Source of the DNA: Rehmannia glutinosa
Lineage: Eukaryota; Streptophyta; Magnoliopsida; Lamiales; Orobanchaceae
Direction: 5' to 3'
Length of the DNA: 64,000 nt
NCBI GenBank assembly: GCA_016081115.2
Contig: JABTTQ020002608.1
Location: 868,001 to 932,000, forward strand
A program made the position numbers and the translations under genes. Under the pieces are notes generated by a model. It was not told where the DNA came from and did no database searches. It saw only the letters and a program-made list of their open reading frames with translations. Position 1 is the first letter of the stretch. Each line of letters opens with the position of its first letter. Of this stretch, positions 22,496 through 34,673 are shown one piece after another.

Positions 22496-25400
22496 TGATC
22501 AATTTGCAAAATTCCTTGATATATTTAAGAAATTGCACATTAACATTCCTTTGCACGCACTAGAGCAAATGCCAAATTACGCAAAATTTCTTAAGGATGT
22601 TAAGTCGAAAAAGAGGAAGATGACAAGCTTTGAAACGGTGAATTTAACGGAAGAATGTAGCGATAATCCAAAGGAAGGCTGCAAAATCGAAAGATCCGGG
22701 GAGTTTCACTATCCCTTGTGCTATTGGTGGTAGCTTCTTTAATAAAGCGTTGTGTGATTTAAGGGCAAGTATTAATTTGATGCCTTTGTCCATTTTCGGA
22801 AGCTTGGACTAGGCGAAGTGAAGCCAACCACGGTGACATTGCAACTTGCGGACCGATCACTTACATATCCAAAGAGAATTATAGAAGGCGTCTTTGATAA
22901 AAGTTGATATATTTATATTCCTGTGGATTTCTTGGTTCTTGATATGGAAGAAGATCGTGATGTTCCACCGATACTTGGGCGTCCATTTCTTGCTACGGTA
23001 AAGCCTTAATAGCGTACAAAAAGGAGAGCTCACTTTACGTGTTAATGATGAGCACGTTTTATTTTCTATATATAAGGCGATGAAATTTCATGATACGGTA
23101 GAGCATTGTCATTTTTAGATATAGTTAGTTCATGCGTTGAGGATTATGTTGATCACACATTGTCTGAGATGATTTGGAATTTGGTCTAACCCACTTGTGC
23201 TCAATGTCGAGTGTTGTGCTTGATTTTGATAACCAAGATTTGTACGACTATGTTTGTGCCTTAGATCATATGTAGGAACTACCTAGGAGCGCAAGAGGCG
23301 AGAACGCAAAGTCGAAATAAGGAGCAAACCCACGTAAACGCACGACTCGTGTGTCCATGCACGGGCAACCCGTGCGTGATGCCAAAGCGATGGTTGAGAA
23401 TCTGAAGGGCGCGGGCCGTGTCTTTGGAGCATGGGCAACCCGTGCGTGATGCGAAGGGAGAATTGAAGACAGGGGATCATGCACGACCCGTGCGCTGAGC
23501 CAGCACGGGCTACCCGTGCGTGACCTGAAATAGCAACATCGACTCGGAACTCAAGCAATTACCCGAACACCTCAAATATGTATTTCTTGGGGCGAATAAT
23601 GCAAATCCAAGAATCATTTCATCTCTTCTCACTCCTACTCAACTTGATAAATTGTTAAGGGTTTTACGAAAACATAAGTCAAAGACTCGGATGGTCTATA
23701 ACTGATTTAAAAGGCATAAGTCCATCCATTGTAATGCATAAAATTCGGATGGAAGATGTTTATAAACCATCGATTGCAAAACCAAAGACGACTAAACCCT
23801 ATCATGCAAGATGTGGTTAGGAAGGAAGTATTGAAATGGTTAGATCTTTGGGATTATTTATGCTATATCCGATAGTTCATGGGTAAGTGCGGTACAAGTG
23901 GTCGAAAAAGGGGGATAATAAATCGTGAAAAATGAGAATGAGAAAGCGATTGCTACTAGAATGGTTAGGGTGGCGAATATGTTTTGATTATAGAAAACTT
24001 AATGATGCCACTCGAAAAGATCATTTTCCCCTCCTCTTTATAGATATGATGTTGGATCGTCTTGCAGGTTATGATTATTATTGCTTTTTAGATGGTTATT
24101 CCGGTACAATCATATCATGATTGCAGGAAGACCAGGAAAAATGACATTTACTTGTCCTTATGGCACATTTGCATTTCGCCGCATGCCATTTGGCTTATGT
24201 AATGCACCGCCACTTTCCAACGTTGTATGATGGCTATATTTTACGATCTTATTGAAAAGGTTATGGAGGTGTTTATGGGACGATTTTCTGTGTTTGGTGA
24301 CTCTTTTGATAATTGTCTTCACAATCTTTCCTTAGTCTTACAAACGATGTGAAGAGACAAATCTTGTACTTAATTGGGAAAAGTGTCATTTATGGTACAC
24401 GATGGTATTGTACTTAGTCATCGAGTCTCTTCCACGAGGTTTGGAAGTAGATCGGGCAAAGATTGTAGTGATCGAGAAATTACCACCTTCTACAAACGAA
24501 AAAGCCATTCGGAGCTTCTTGGGCCATGTCGGATTCTATAGAAGGTTTATCCGTGACTTTTCTAAAATTTCTAAGCCTTTGAGCCAATTGCTAGAAAAAG
24601 ATGTTGCTTTCAATTTTTCCAATGATTGTTTGCGGGCGTTTGAAACTTTGAAGAAGGCATTGGTGATCGCACCTATTCTTGCGCCCCAAATTGGAGTCAA
24701 CCGTTTGAATTGATGTGTGATGCGAGCGATTTTGCGGTAGGGGCTGTTCTCGGGCAAAAGAGGGAAAAATTGTTTAGATCCATCTACTATGCTAGTAGAA
24801 CGTTGGATAGTGCTCAACAGAATTACACCACTACCGAGAAGGAGATGTTGGCGATTGTTTTTGAATTTGATAAATTCGATCATACTTGATTGGGACGAAA
24901 ACGATTGTTCACACCGACCATGCGGCCATCAAATATCTTTTTGACAAGAAGGATGCAAAACCAAGGTTGATTCGGTGGATCTTATTATTGCAAGAGTTTG
25001 ATGTGGAAATCAAGGATAGGAAGGATGTGAGAATGTGGTAGCAGACCACTTGTCTTGAATTGAAAATCAAGAGGAGCGCAAAGAAAGCAGAATTGATAAA
25101 GGAGGAATTTCGATGAACGATTACTCATGCTCGAGGCAAAATTTCCGCGGTATGCGGACATTGTCAACTATTTGGCTACAGGAGTTTTGCCTCCGGATCT
25201 ATCGCCCTATCGAAAGAAGAAGTTCTTACATGATGTAAAGTTCTACATGTGGGACGACCCCTATTCTTTAAGAGGTGCTGACAAAATCATAAGAAGATGC
25301 GTACCTCAAGAAGAATGGGAGGAGTCGTACAACGAGTGTCATTCCACACACTCGGAGGACATTTTGGTCCAACTCGCGGGGGGCGAAGGTATTGCAAAGT

Positions 25401-26430
25401 GGGCTATCTTGGCCCACTTTATTTAACGATTGTTATTTGTTTGTGCAACAATGTGACATGTGTCGTGAATGGGAAACATTTCCGGAAGACACGAGATGCC
25501 GATGACAAATGTAATCGAAGTTGAATTGTTCGATGTGTGGGGATTGATTTTATGGGCCCTTTTTCCATCATCTTCGGGCTATCAACATATTCTACTTGCG
25601 ATGGAGTATGTATCCCGTTGGGTAGAGGCGATTCCTTCTAAAACAAATGATGCTCAAGTTGTGATGCGGTTCCTTAAGAAAAATATATTTACTCGATTCG
25701 GCACTCCAAGAGCTTTAATTAGTGATCGAGGGTCGCATTTTGTAAATAAAGCGATGCGCAACTTGTTGGAAAAATATGGGGTGAAACATAAAGTTGCTTT
25801 GGCATATCATCCACAAGCCAACGGGCAAGCGAAGTGGCCAACGGGAGATCAAACAAATCCTTGAAAAGAGGCGGTGAACATCAACCAAAAGGATTGGGCA
25901 TTAAAATTAGATGATGCTCTATGGGCATACCGGACTGCATATAAGACATCGTTTGGCACATCCCCATACCAACTTGTTTTTGGGAAATCGTGCCACTTGC
26001 CGATAGAGTTGGAGCACAAAGCATTTTGGGCGGTTAAGAAACTAAATCTAGATTTTCAAAAGGTAGGTGAAGAGAGGTTGCTCCATTTAAATCAAATGGA
26101 AGAGTTTCGGGATGAAGCTTACGAAAACTCCCAAATTTATAAAGAAAGAACTAAAAGATGGCACGACAAAATGATCAAGAAACGAGAGTTTTTACCGGGG
26201 AACCAGTCCTCTTGTACAATTAACGCCTTAAATTTTTCCTCGAAAAACTCAAGTCAGGTGGTCGGGGCCATTCGTGATCAAGAAAGTATTGAATCCTCCG
26301 GAATCATGGAATTGTTAACAAAAGAGCGATGAGACTTTCATGGTAAACGGTCGAGGATTAAGCATTACTTCCACCGAGGTAACCAAGAGGAGGTGACATC
26401 CATCACCTTGCGAGACTCGTGACAAAACGA
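22496..26430 (+). pseudogene. Athila-like pol (PR-RT-RNase H-IN), frame-broken
   Basis: Protease: the catalytic DLGAS-type motif reads DLRAS (Asp codon at 22756). A 190-base palindrome island (23336-23525) lies between protease and RT. RT: CFDYRKLNDATRKDHF near 23980, then AGRPGKMTF; the FMDDF box reads FMGRF (24272-24286), which would abolish catalysis. RNase H: CDASDFAVGAVLGQ near 24718 and NYTTTEKEMLAIV. Integrase: fragments 25127-25426 and 25469-25864, with ISDRGSHF and AYHPQANGQ. The first Asp region (near 25538) and the Glu region (after 25830) are both frame-disturbed. A C-terminal piece runs 25874-26332. Clearly inactive as read. Confidence 0.85.
23336..23525. repeat. palindrome island 2
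   Basis: Copies of gcacgggcaacccgtgcgtg, gcacgggctacccgtgcgtg and relatives inside the pol region, between the protease and RT segments. Confidence 0.85.
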
Positions 26431-26579
26431 TAACAAAGCGTCAAGCTAAAGGCGTTAAATATAGCGCTTGTTGGGAGGCAACCCAACGGTTTTAGTGTGG
26501 ATTTTATTTTTTTGTGTGTGTTTTGTTTAAATTTTGTGTGTTTTAAAAAAATATATATAAAAATACGAGTATTGCTGCC

Positions 26580-26760
26580 CAGGGCGCACGGGTAACCCGT
26601 GCTTTGGCACACCACCCGTGCGCATCCGGAAGGGGAACCAAAGGAGCTACGGCAATACGCACGGGTCACCCATGCCGGCGCTTGCGTCCGTGCGCCCCCT
26701 GGATGAATTTTTTTTTTCCTACGGCATGACGCAAGGGTAACCCGTGCGTCACCCCAGCAT
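26580..26760. repeat. palindrome island 3
   Basis: gcgcacgggtaacccgtgc, acgcacgggtcacccatgc and gacgcaagggtaacccgtg lie between the integrase end and the third ORF. Confidence 0.85.
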
Positions 26761-27359
26761 GTCAAAAAGTGCGGACCCTGTTCTTCATATTTTTCAATTT
26801 GCTTCAACATGAAAAAATCGTCAATCCTCCCACATTGATCCAAAGTCTCGATTTTCTTCCAAATTTACTCACATAATTCATCCTCTCAACATAATACACT
26901 AACAAAGTGCATCAAATTCGAGTTTGGATTGAATAATTGGTTGAAAGGCACCTAGGGTTCCAAGTTTTCTCCTTTTGTCAAATTTCGAGAATTTCGGTAA
27001 GAATTTCGTTTTTTCTTGTGAATTTCTTGAGAATTACATGTTAGGGATTATATTGGGTGCTCGTGTTGGTATATTTGCTATGTTTTGGATGAATTCTTCT
27101 TTAGGGCAAATTATCAAACACCTTGTGAACATGTGAATTGAGACATTTTTGGGGAATTGATGATTAATTGAGCATGAGCTTTAATTGCTAGGGCTTTTAG
27201 ATAATGATTCTCTATATTTGCAATATTAGTTGATTGCTTGGAGCACAATTGATCGGTTAAATTGACATATGAGAACCGTTATGCCCTATGTGACTTGTTT
27301 GCCTACATTCATCTTCCTTGTGATTGTATTTGGTTTGTTTTGGGTTGCTAATACAAGTA
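26761..27359. other. gypsy internal spacer
   Basis: About 600 bases between palindrome island 3 and the third ORF, without a convincing frame. It probably serves as leader for the third ORF. Confidence 0.45.
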
Positions 27360-28850
27360 ATGGCGAATCGACATAACCCTCAGGACGGAGACGAGCGACC
27401 CTAAGGCGGAACCACCACGGGAAATACAACACGATAGCCCGGTGGCCTTTGGAGTCGTCTTGACAAATGCGGATGCTTTAGAGCATTGGAATAAGCTCGT
27501 CGTCCGACCAATGAGTCCCTCAAAATCGCTGATGATGAATGTACCCAATTTCTTGGGATACACGAGGATGTGTGTCGATTATTTGAAAGAGTCGGTTGGA
27601 CAAATTTTATGAGAGAAGATGGCCAAGTTACAAATAATTCACGCTCGAATTTTTAGCACAAAGTGAAGATGATTAAAGATATAGGTGGCGAGGTCATTGG
27701 GGTAACTTTTCGGTTGGGAATGTGGAGCGACAATTATCCACAAAGACGATTGAATGCCATATTTGAAGTCCCCCGACGCGCGCTTTTCCGACCAAAGATA
27801 TCGATATGACCAAATCGATTTTTTTGGCGCCTCTAGTCCAAACGCCGAGAAACGGGGCCTATGAAATACGAAGCCCGACCTTTGCAAAATCTTCTTGGAT
27901 CCGGAATCCGGTGTTCCGGTATATACAACGGGTTCGTCAAGATCGCTCTTCGCGAGGGAAAATATTGGGGGAATGACGGTCAGAGAATTGTATTTAATAT
28001 GGTGTATGTTGACGAGTACACCTTACAACACGGCCGCGTACTTCATTGAGCAAGTAGATCATCTAGCAAAGCGGGGAGGTGGTGCTATTTCTATAGGGTC
28101 GATTACCCCTATTGCCCGATATTTCAACATCGAATTTAGAGGCTGGAGCCTATCCGGGCAGCACTCGGGTTAATTTGGCAATATGTTGGTTCTTCTACAG
28201 GAAGAAAGGTGCCTCATTTCCATTGCCTAACCCGGCGTACACCACTTGTCGATACTCTGGCGGAAACAACAAACTTCCTAATGAACTCGGAAGCGCATAA
28301 CATAATTACGGAAGCTATAAGTGCGAGGAAGAAGCGCCGAGTTCACGAAGCTTCCGGATGTGGATGATATGGTAGCGGAGGAAGATGAGCTACATTGAAG
28401 AGAAATGGGGTGGAACCTCATCACCCTTAACTTGGATATGATATTCCCGAGTCCTCACACGGAGGCGATTACCCCGACGCTCACATAGTAGGGATCGTCC
28501 CGGTACCTCTCATGGTGGCGAGCCCAAACGCGGCAATGACTTTCGAGGATATGTTATATGCATTTGGGAGGACTTGTGTCGTCAAGGAGACGAGTTGAGG
28601 CAACAGGGGAGGATTTGAGGCAAGATCGGGCTAATTTTTCGCATTCGGGGAGGACTATGATCCGAGGTCCTTGGAGCTCGAACAACGATATTTGGTCGAA
28701 AGGTATGCGGTTGGGAGGAAAGATATGAGGCCCAGGAGCAAAGGCAAGCGGTCCAGAACGGAGGGAGATAGAGGCGTGGCAAGTAATCCAAGATACAAAT
28801 GTGGCATATTTCACAAGGCCACTTTCCACCGCCACCTCATGATGATTTAG
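27360..28850 (+). pseudogene. third ORF of gypsy element (plant transposon protein domain)
   Basis: ATG at 27360 (MANRHNPQDGDERP) follows the spacer. The clearest open part is 27895-28173, with RELYLIWCMLTSTPYNTAAY and AKRGGGAISIGSITPIARYF, the characteristic end of the 'putative plant transposon protein' domain. Other frames supply its earlier half, including a WGNDG-like and a DVCRLFERVGW-like segment. The end at 28848-28850 follows a low-complexity Arg/Lys/Glu part. In Athila elements this position is held by an envelope-like ORF. I see no membrane helix here, so the role is unknown. Several frame breaks. Confidence 0.7.
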
Positions 28851-30309
28851 GTACATCTCCACTTTTCACTATTGAAATTCTATCTTAACCCTCTCGAGAA
28901 AAAATATAATTTCATTCAAGTTTGGGGGAAGGTAGTATTTTAATATATGAAAAGTGTGGATAGAAAAAAAAACAAAATCTTGCATTTTTGTGTGTTTTTG
29001 TGTGTTTTCATATAGTTGCATATAGAGCATTCTAGGTTGCATTGCATTAGAAGCACGTTTACGGCTTTAGCATGTTTAATGCTTTCATAGATGTTAGGGA
29101 GTGAGTTGACCGGGCTTGATGCAACTTGTTGTTTGTGTGATTGATTGGAAATTTGTATTGTTGAGATTGGATGTTGGGTATGAGTTGATTGAGCCTTGAA
29201 TAGATAATAATGAGCATGTTGATATGGAAAACTTGGTTTGATGCTTTGAATTACATATTTACAAGCCTGTGAGCTTTTGAGCCTTTACTGCTTATATCTT
29301 TTGCAGTCTTGTTGTGATTTGAGTGTATCATTCATGTTGTTAGAATTCTAGAACTTGCTCGGGTATCTCTGTCAAGGCCACATGTGTATGCGAATTGTGA
29401 ATGTGATTAAAGGCCATCTTTGCTAGCCTTTCAAGCCTTTTGCTTACCTAAAAATGTTGAAATTCCTAGTTAGCCAAGTTGAGCCTCTTCGCCTATTTCT
29501 TTGATAACCACAAAATTTAAGCATTGAACTTGATATATCCATCACCCTAAACTCGAGTGTATAGCGTTGAGTAAAGGGAATGAATGAGGTTGAATGAGTG
29601 GAAATTGAAAAAACGGGATAATTGGGCATATTTGGTTAATTGGAACAAAAAGAGGAAGAAAAGAAGTGTTGAAAATTCACAAAAGAATCGAAAAAAATGG
29701 TGTTATAATGTGAATTTTCATCTAAACGAACTTGGGGGCGAAGGATTGTAATTTGAGGCGATTCTCAAAAGAAAGAAAGGAGATGGAGATAAGTAAAGTT
29801 GATAAAAATAAGTGGTGATTGGAGTAGCATATGGGATAATAATTTAGATGATTGATTTGCTCACCGGCCTATATGCTCGAGTTTGAGTCACTTTATCCAA
29901 AATTTCCTACCCTAACCAAAAGCCTTCATTACAACCAAATGAGAAAGTCTTTTTGATTCACAAATTGCATACATTCTAGTAGCGGAGATATGAGACGAAT
30001 TGCAAGCCTATGGTAATTTTGCGACATTGAAGTGATTTGAGCGTAAACACATCCTATATCCTCGTGAGATGAGAGTACACACTTAACTTTGAGAGTTGTA
30101 ATTGAGCATTTCACCATGTTTTGTTTGATGCGTGCCCTTTGAGTAGATATTTGAGGCTTGATTGGTTTGTTGCTTGACATTCATGATGAACAATATGAAT
30201 TTTTTTGTGGTCTCTTTGTGTGCGCTATCATTCTTATCTCCCTGTTGTGTTTTATCTTGTTCTAAAAAATTGTTGATCGGGACGGTCAACAGTTTAAGTT
30301 TGGGGATTT
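28851..30309. other. gypsy 3' untranslated region
   Basis: Long non-coding tail before the 3' LTR. At 28918-28932 AAGTTTGGGGGAAGG resembles a polypurine tract far from the LTR. The LTR-proximal purine stretch (tttggggatttt, about 30299-30310) is weaker. No further gene found. Confidence 0.6.
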
Positions 30310-31764
30310 TAATAGGTGTGAGTTTTGCATGTATTTTGGGGCGTATTTATGGCTAAAATGAAGATTAACGTGCATAAACTCATATGAATTGGTTCATATT
30401 CGTTCTTTGTGGGAAAGATATTATGCTTTGCTCGTTTTGTAGGAACTTAATGATAATTGAAGTAATTTGGAGACAAATACGAGCATTGCGGAGAAAAAAA
30501 TACCACAAACGAGGCAAAATAGAAGACGCGCAGAGTAGGCGCGTGCTGAGCACCACCCGTATGCCCCCGGGAAAGGAATTTTGAGGTTCGGCAATGCGCA
30601 CGGGTAGCCCGTGCGTACACGCACCACCCATGCGCCATCAAGAATTGGAAGTCTCCTACGGCAATGCGCACGGGTTACCGTCGCGTCGACGCATGGCCCA
30701 TGTTATTTGGTTGGTGAAAAGGAGAGTTTGCCTACGGTATGGCCACGGGTAACCCGTGCGTCCACTGTTATCTTGCGATATTTTGACAAAGACAAATGCC
30801 CTAGACTTTTGAGGAGGTATATAAGCACTTTTTGGGGCGCACACCGGGGATATTCGACATTTTGAGATCTACCACACAAGACAAAGGTCTATTCTTTGAA
30901 GAAGACATCAAGGAGACAATCGAGGTTGCATCGGAGCTCAAAGGAACGGAGATACATCGAGAGATTGTCGACCTTCCTAAGTTTTTCTTGCTTCTCTTGT
31001 AGTTTTAATCTTTCATTTTAGTTTGTCATGACTTTGAACAATTTGTCTATGAGTTGTTTAGAAATCATGTGTAGCTAAACTCTTGAGATTTAGGGTTTTG
31101 GAAGTAGATAAATGAACTCTTGTTGGATGTTTTGATCTTAGTTGAAGTTATTGTCTTGAAGCCTATTTGAGTACTTTGAGCTTATTCTTGTTTTATCACT
31201 TGATCAATGATTTAACTTGTTTGATATATTGATTCATAATTCGAGAGATGAGTTTCAATATTAGATCTTGAGTACTTGACACAAATATTTGCATGAATCG
31301 AGAGGTTTGTAAATATTTGTGAGGATATTTGATCTTTTGAACTTTTGGGAGTTGAATACTTCATGTTGAGTAGAGATGCTAGCATAGGTATTTCAATCTA
31401 CATTTTATATGCATCCCGAGAGGGAGGATAAAATACTTTTGTGATCGTCTTATAGGAATATTGATAATAACTTGGCTTTGATTAAAGTGACAAGAAGAGG
31501 ATATTAATCGAAACCTTAACAGGAAATCCATCTCATCATCTTGATCTTCTATCATTTGTATTATCTTAATCTTGTGGTTTAGTAGTCTAGATTGTCTTAA
31601 TCTCATAACAACAATCATCAAATTACGATCGTCTAAATAAAAATAAGACTATCTTAGTTCAATACTTAGCATACAAATTTATTAGTTTTCCTGGATACGA
31701 CCTTGCTACCCTTTTCTATAACGTACACCGTACACTTGCGGTGAGCTTAAAATAAAGGCGAACA
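30310..31764 (+). repeat. 3' LTR of gypsy element
   Basis: 1,455 bases. Its first base pair reads TA instead of TG. Palindrome island at 30530-30770, TATA box at 30818-30825. One copy of the 72-base unit, against two in the 5' LTR, accounts for most of the length difference. Confidence 0.92.
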
Positions 31765-31769
31765 ACACT
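31765..31769. repeat. target site duplication (right), ACACT
   Basis: Direct repeat of 19150-19154 flanking the gypsy element. Confidence 0.9.
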
Positions 31770-31937
31770 CCATGTAGAAAAAGTTCGGGCCGACCCAAAA
31801 GTCGGGCTAGCCGACCCATCGGGCGGTCGGGCGGTCCCAAATAGGCCCGACTTTTTGGGCCTAAAAAGCGCATGACCGCCCGCCCAAACCTCGGTTGGTT
31901 GGGCGACCACGGGCCGGCCTGGATTTTGTCACCTCTA
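31770..31937. mobile_element. hAT-like MITE, right part
   Basis: Continuation of 19020-19149, rich in cgggc/gcccg words and ending ...TTTGTCACCTCTA. The two parts together would be a roughly 300-base MITE with imperfect terminal inverted repeats. Confidence 0.55.
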
Positions 31938-32766
31938 CGGCTCAAGAGGGCGAAACTTTCCACTAGCTAGTAAAACAGGTTTGATTTTGTATACAACGAA
32001 TATTAAAACCAACTGGTATAAAATTAATGAAAACTCTATCACGAGTAGATCTATTACCGTGTAAAGTAATTCATCCAACAATAGATATGATTGGACTTTG
32101 TTGAGTTAGAGTTAACGTGAAATGACAAAATTAACCTCTTTGACATGATTGTGTTTTTTATTATGTTATTTTTGCATATTTTTGATAGGTGAAAATGTTA
32201 ATAGTTTGGGAAAATTGTAAATACCAGAGATTTGTGAAAATTGCAAGTACTCAATTGATGTTTGATTACGTTTTACATTTTTTTCTTTCATAAGCAAAAA
32301 AATATTTTAAAACCCCGTGATATTTATAAAAATATTACAATTAACTCCTTAAATTTAAGACATAATCAAATATGAGGTATTTTTTATATATAATTTTGAA
32401 AACATCTATTTTTTTCTAGTTATCCCAAATCTCAGGGTGCTTTTCTAGTAATACCTTATTTATAAGTTAATAAAAAATCAAATGCAATTCCATTAGTATG
32501 TATTTGATATAGATGAATACAATTAATTCTCCATTTTTCTACAGCAATTTCTAACTGTTATAAACAGTTGAAAAAATAAAAATATATAGCAGGCTGAACA
32601 AAAAATTGCAGGGATAACAAAAATGAAGTGCATGCAAACAAAGTCTCATTGATCTATTTAATTTCTTGTGGTACACAAATATTACATTGATTCAGTGAAT
32701 TAAAAACTAGCATATTGCAAACAAAATTACAGATTCCATATTCTCATATACATAAACTAAATTCAT
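31938..32766. other. intergenic, AT-rich
   Basis: No gene found. Short segments at 32205-32260 and 32410-32440 (gggaaaattgtaaatacc, ttatcccaaatctcaggg) look like eroded ends of the GGGATAATTAC MITE family. The last 130 bases are the likely 3' untranslated region of the RING gene at 32767. Confidence 0.5.
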
Positions 32767-33483
32767 TTATAAGGCAACGGCTTTGCAGAGAGGGCAAAAA
32801 TTCTTGTTGGTGAGCCATTTTGTGATGCAGCCAGCATGATACTCGTGGCGGCAGTCAAGAACTCCGATCATCTTATCACTTTCTTGGCCAAAATCATCGA
32901 GGCAAATTGCACACATTTTGTCCTCTTGTTCATCTTCCGGACATGGATTCCTCGTTTTGAGACAACTTGTGATGATTTCATGAGACAGAGGACCAGACAT
33001 TAATACCCCATCATCATATTCAATTCCACCATTAAGAATCATCGTCTCTTCATCTTCTTCGACCGGGCCCAATGAAGATTACTACTTAATTCTTGCCCGC
33101 GCTCATTGTTATAAATGCCACTGGTTGATGGCATGGCAGGATAGTAGTAATTAGCATCTTCCTGATGCAGGGGCATCATGAAATCATGATGATGTCCAAA
33201 ATATGTGAAATAATAATAACCAGAAAGCGGGATGGGAGGGCCAAGGGCCTCGCGGGGATGACCACGAGGGCCTCTTCGGACGGGACTAGACATGGCGGCA
33301 GTAATTTCCCGAGACGAATGATGGCGGGGCCTCTCCGAACAAAGTCGATGGTCTCTTCAACAGGAAATACAGAGTCAATGATTATAGTTTCTTCATAACT
33401 GCTAATTTCGGCGGCAATCGATGATGGCGAGGGCCTCTCCGAATGGGACGAGATGCAGGAACTTGACCAAGAAGATTAGCCAT
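32767..33483 (-). CDS. RING-H2 E3 ubiquitin ligase (three frame breaks)
   Basis: Probable ubiquitin ligase that would pair an E2 enzyme with substrates. The C-terminal 101 residues (33072-32767) are open and hold a complete C3H2C3 RING: CAIC, then CRHEYHAGC, then CPLC, ending VAL. Before the ring lies LSHEIITSCLK, a segment seen in the ZFP1/HIP1/MBR class of plant RING proteins. ATG at 33483 starts MANLLGQVPASRPIRRGP. The N-terminal part contains three copies of an Arg-Arg-Gly-Pro unit and runs through all three frames in turn. Each switch (about 33410-33440, 33295-33345 and 33060-33100) equals loss of one base. Either a recent pseudogene or under-called bases. Paralogue at 58040-58609. Confidence 0.7.
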
Positions 33484-33702
33484 GGAAATTCAAATTCAAA
33501 TACTGTTGATGCAAAATCAGAGTTAATCTACGTACGTTAATAATGATCTGAATTAAGCCACACATATATATATTTATAGACGAAAAAGATACCTTAGTTG
33601 AATACTAATTGTATATGGAAACAAAATCAAATGTATATATGGTAACACCTTAGTTCAATTAATACTAATTGGATATGGTGGCGGAAACAAATCAAATGAA
33701 GT

Positions 33703-33710
33703 CTTGGTGT
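33703..33710. repeat. target site duplication (left), CTTGGTGT
   Basis: Eight-base direct repeat, identical at 34666-34673, flanking the hAT element. Confidence 0.92.
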
Positions 33711-34665
33711 TAGGGGTGATCACGGTGCGGTTTGGGCGGTTTTTTCAATATTTTCAAACCGAATTGCTAAGTGCGGTTCGGCCACAAGTTTGATTTCAAG
33801 TCGCGGTTTTTTAGAATAAAACAAACATGCGGTTTTCAATGGTTTTGGCGGTTTTGGTCGGTTTTGCGGTTTTAACGTACAATAAGTGAATATTATATAG
33901 AACAATCAAAATGAGCAAAAACAACTTATCAATTCGATAATTAAAAAGTTAAGAATATGTTGTAATTGCCTAAACTGAATATTATAACAACTTCAATAAC
34001 ATATAATAGTTGAATCTAATAGAAATATGGAGTTTTTGCAATCACTAAAAAAAGTATTTCTTATATTTTGGCCTTAAAAACCATTTTTAGTATTTTCAAG
34101 TATCAACTTTTGCTTCTGCAGTTCTCGCTTCATTTAGTCATAATCTTAAAGCTTAATCTAAAAGTATGGAGAGGGTGCTTTAAATTTCCATTTATGCTCC
34201 TAGTTTAATTTTTACAAATAAATAAGCACCTCTACAAAGTTTTCATCGAACAATAAATTGACTAATATGCTCTCCCATAACTTGAATATTTCAATCTCCA
34301 ATCTACATCCATAACAAGAAATGAAGACTTTGATGTTTAAACTATTGAGTAAATTGACTAATATACCTATAATACACAAGTGAAAATAATTAAATATGAC
34401 AATACATAATTATACACAAATATACTATAGATTTAGAGAAATGTAATGACACGAGAAAAATATAATATATATATATATATATGTAGTATTCTACTTGCGG
34501 TGCGGTCGGTGCGGTTTGAGACTTCAAATTGTAATTGCACCATCTTATGCGGTGCGGTTTAGACTAAAAATATTAATCGCGGTTTTCCAATAATTAAGCA
34601 ATTGCGGTGTGGTGCGGTTTGGTTCGGTCGGTTTTTGCGGTTTTCGGTTTTGTTGATCAGCCCTA
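33711..34665. mobile_element. non-autonomous hAT element
   Basis: 955 bases with terminal inverted repeats TAGGGGTGATCA / TGATCAGCCCTA (one mismatch) and an exact 8-base target duplication CTTGGTGT, the hAT signature. Both subterminal regions are packed with GCGGTTT repeats, the likely transposase binding words. No transposase frame. Confidence 0.92.
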
Positions 34666-34673
34666 CTTGGTGT

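Larger units (their letters stand above)
19155..31764 (+). mobile_element. Ty3/gypsy retrotransposon, Athila-like
   Basis: LTRs lie at 19155-20688 and 30310-31764 and begin TGATAGG/TAATAGG and end AACA. The target duplication is ACACT on both sides. The primer site TGGCGCCGTT (20694-20703) matches the start of the Asp-tRNA-type site used by Athila/Tat elements. Gag (HFIQICNTIKMNGVSDDAIR), protease (DLRAS), RT (CFDYRKLNDATRKDHF), integrase (DRGSHFVNKAMRNLLEKYG) and a third ORF follow in Athila order. All ORFs are broken as read. Four islands of ACGGGT/ACCCGT palindromes lie in LTR and internal spacers. Confidence 0.93.
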
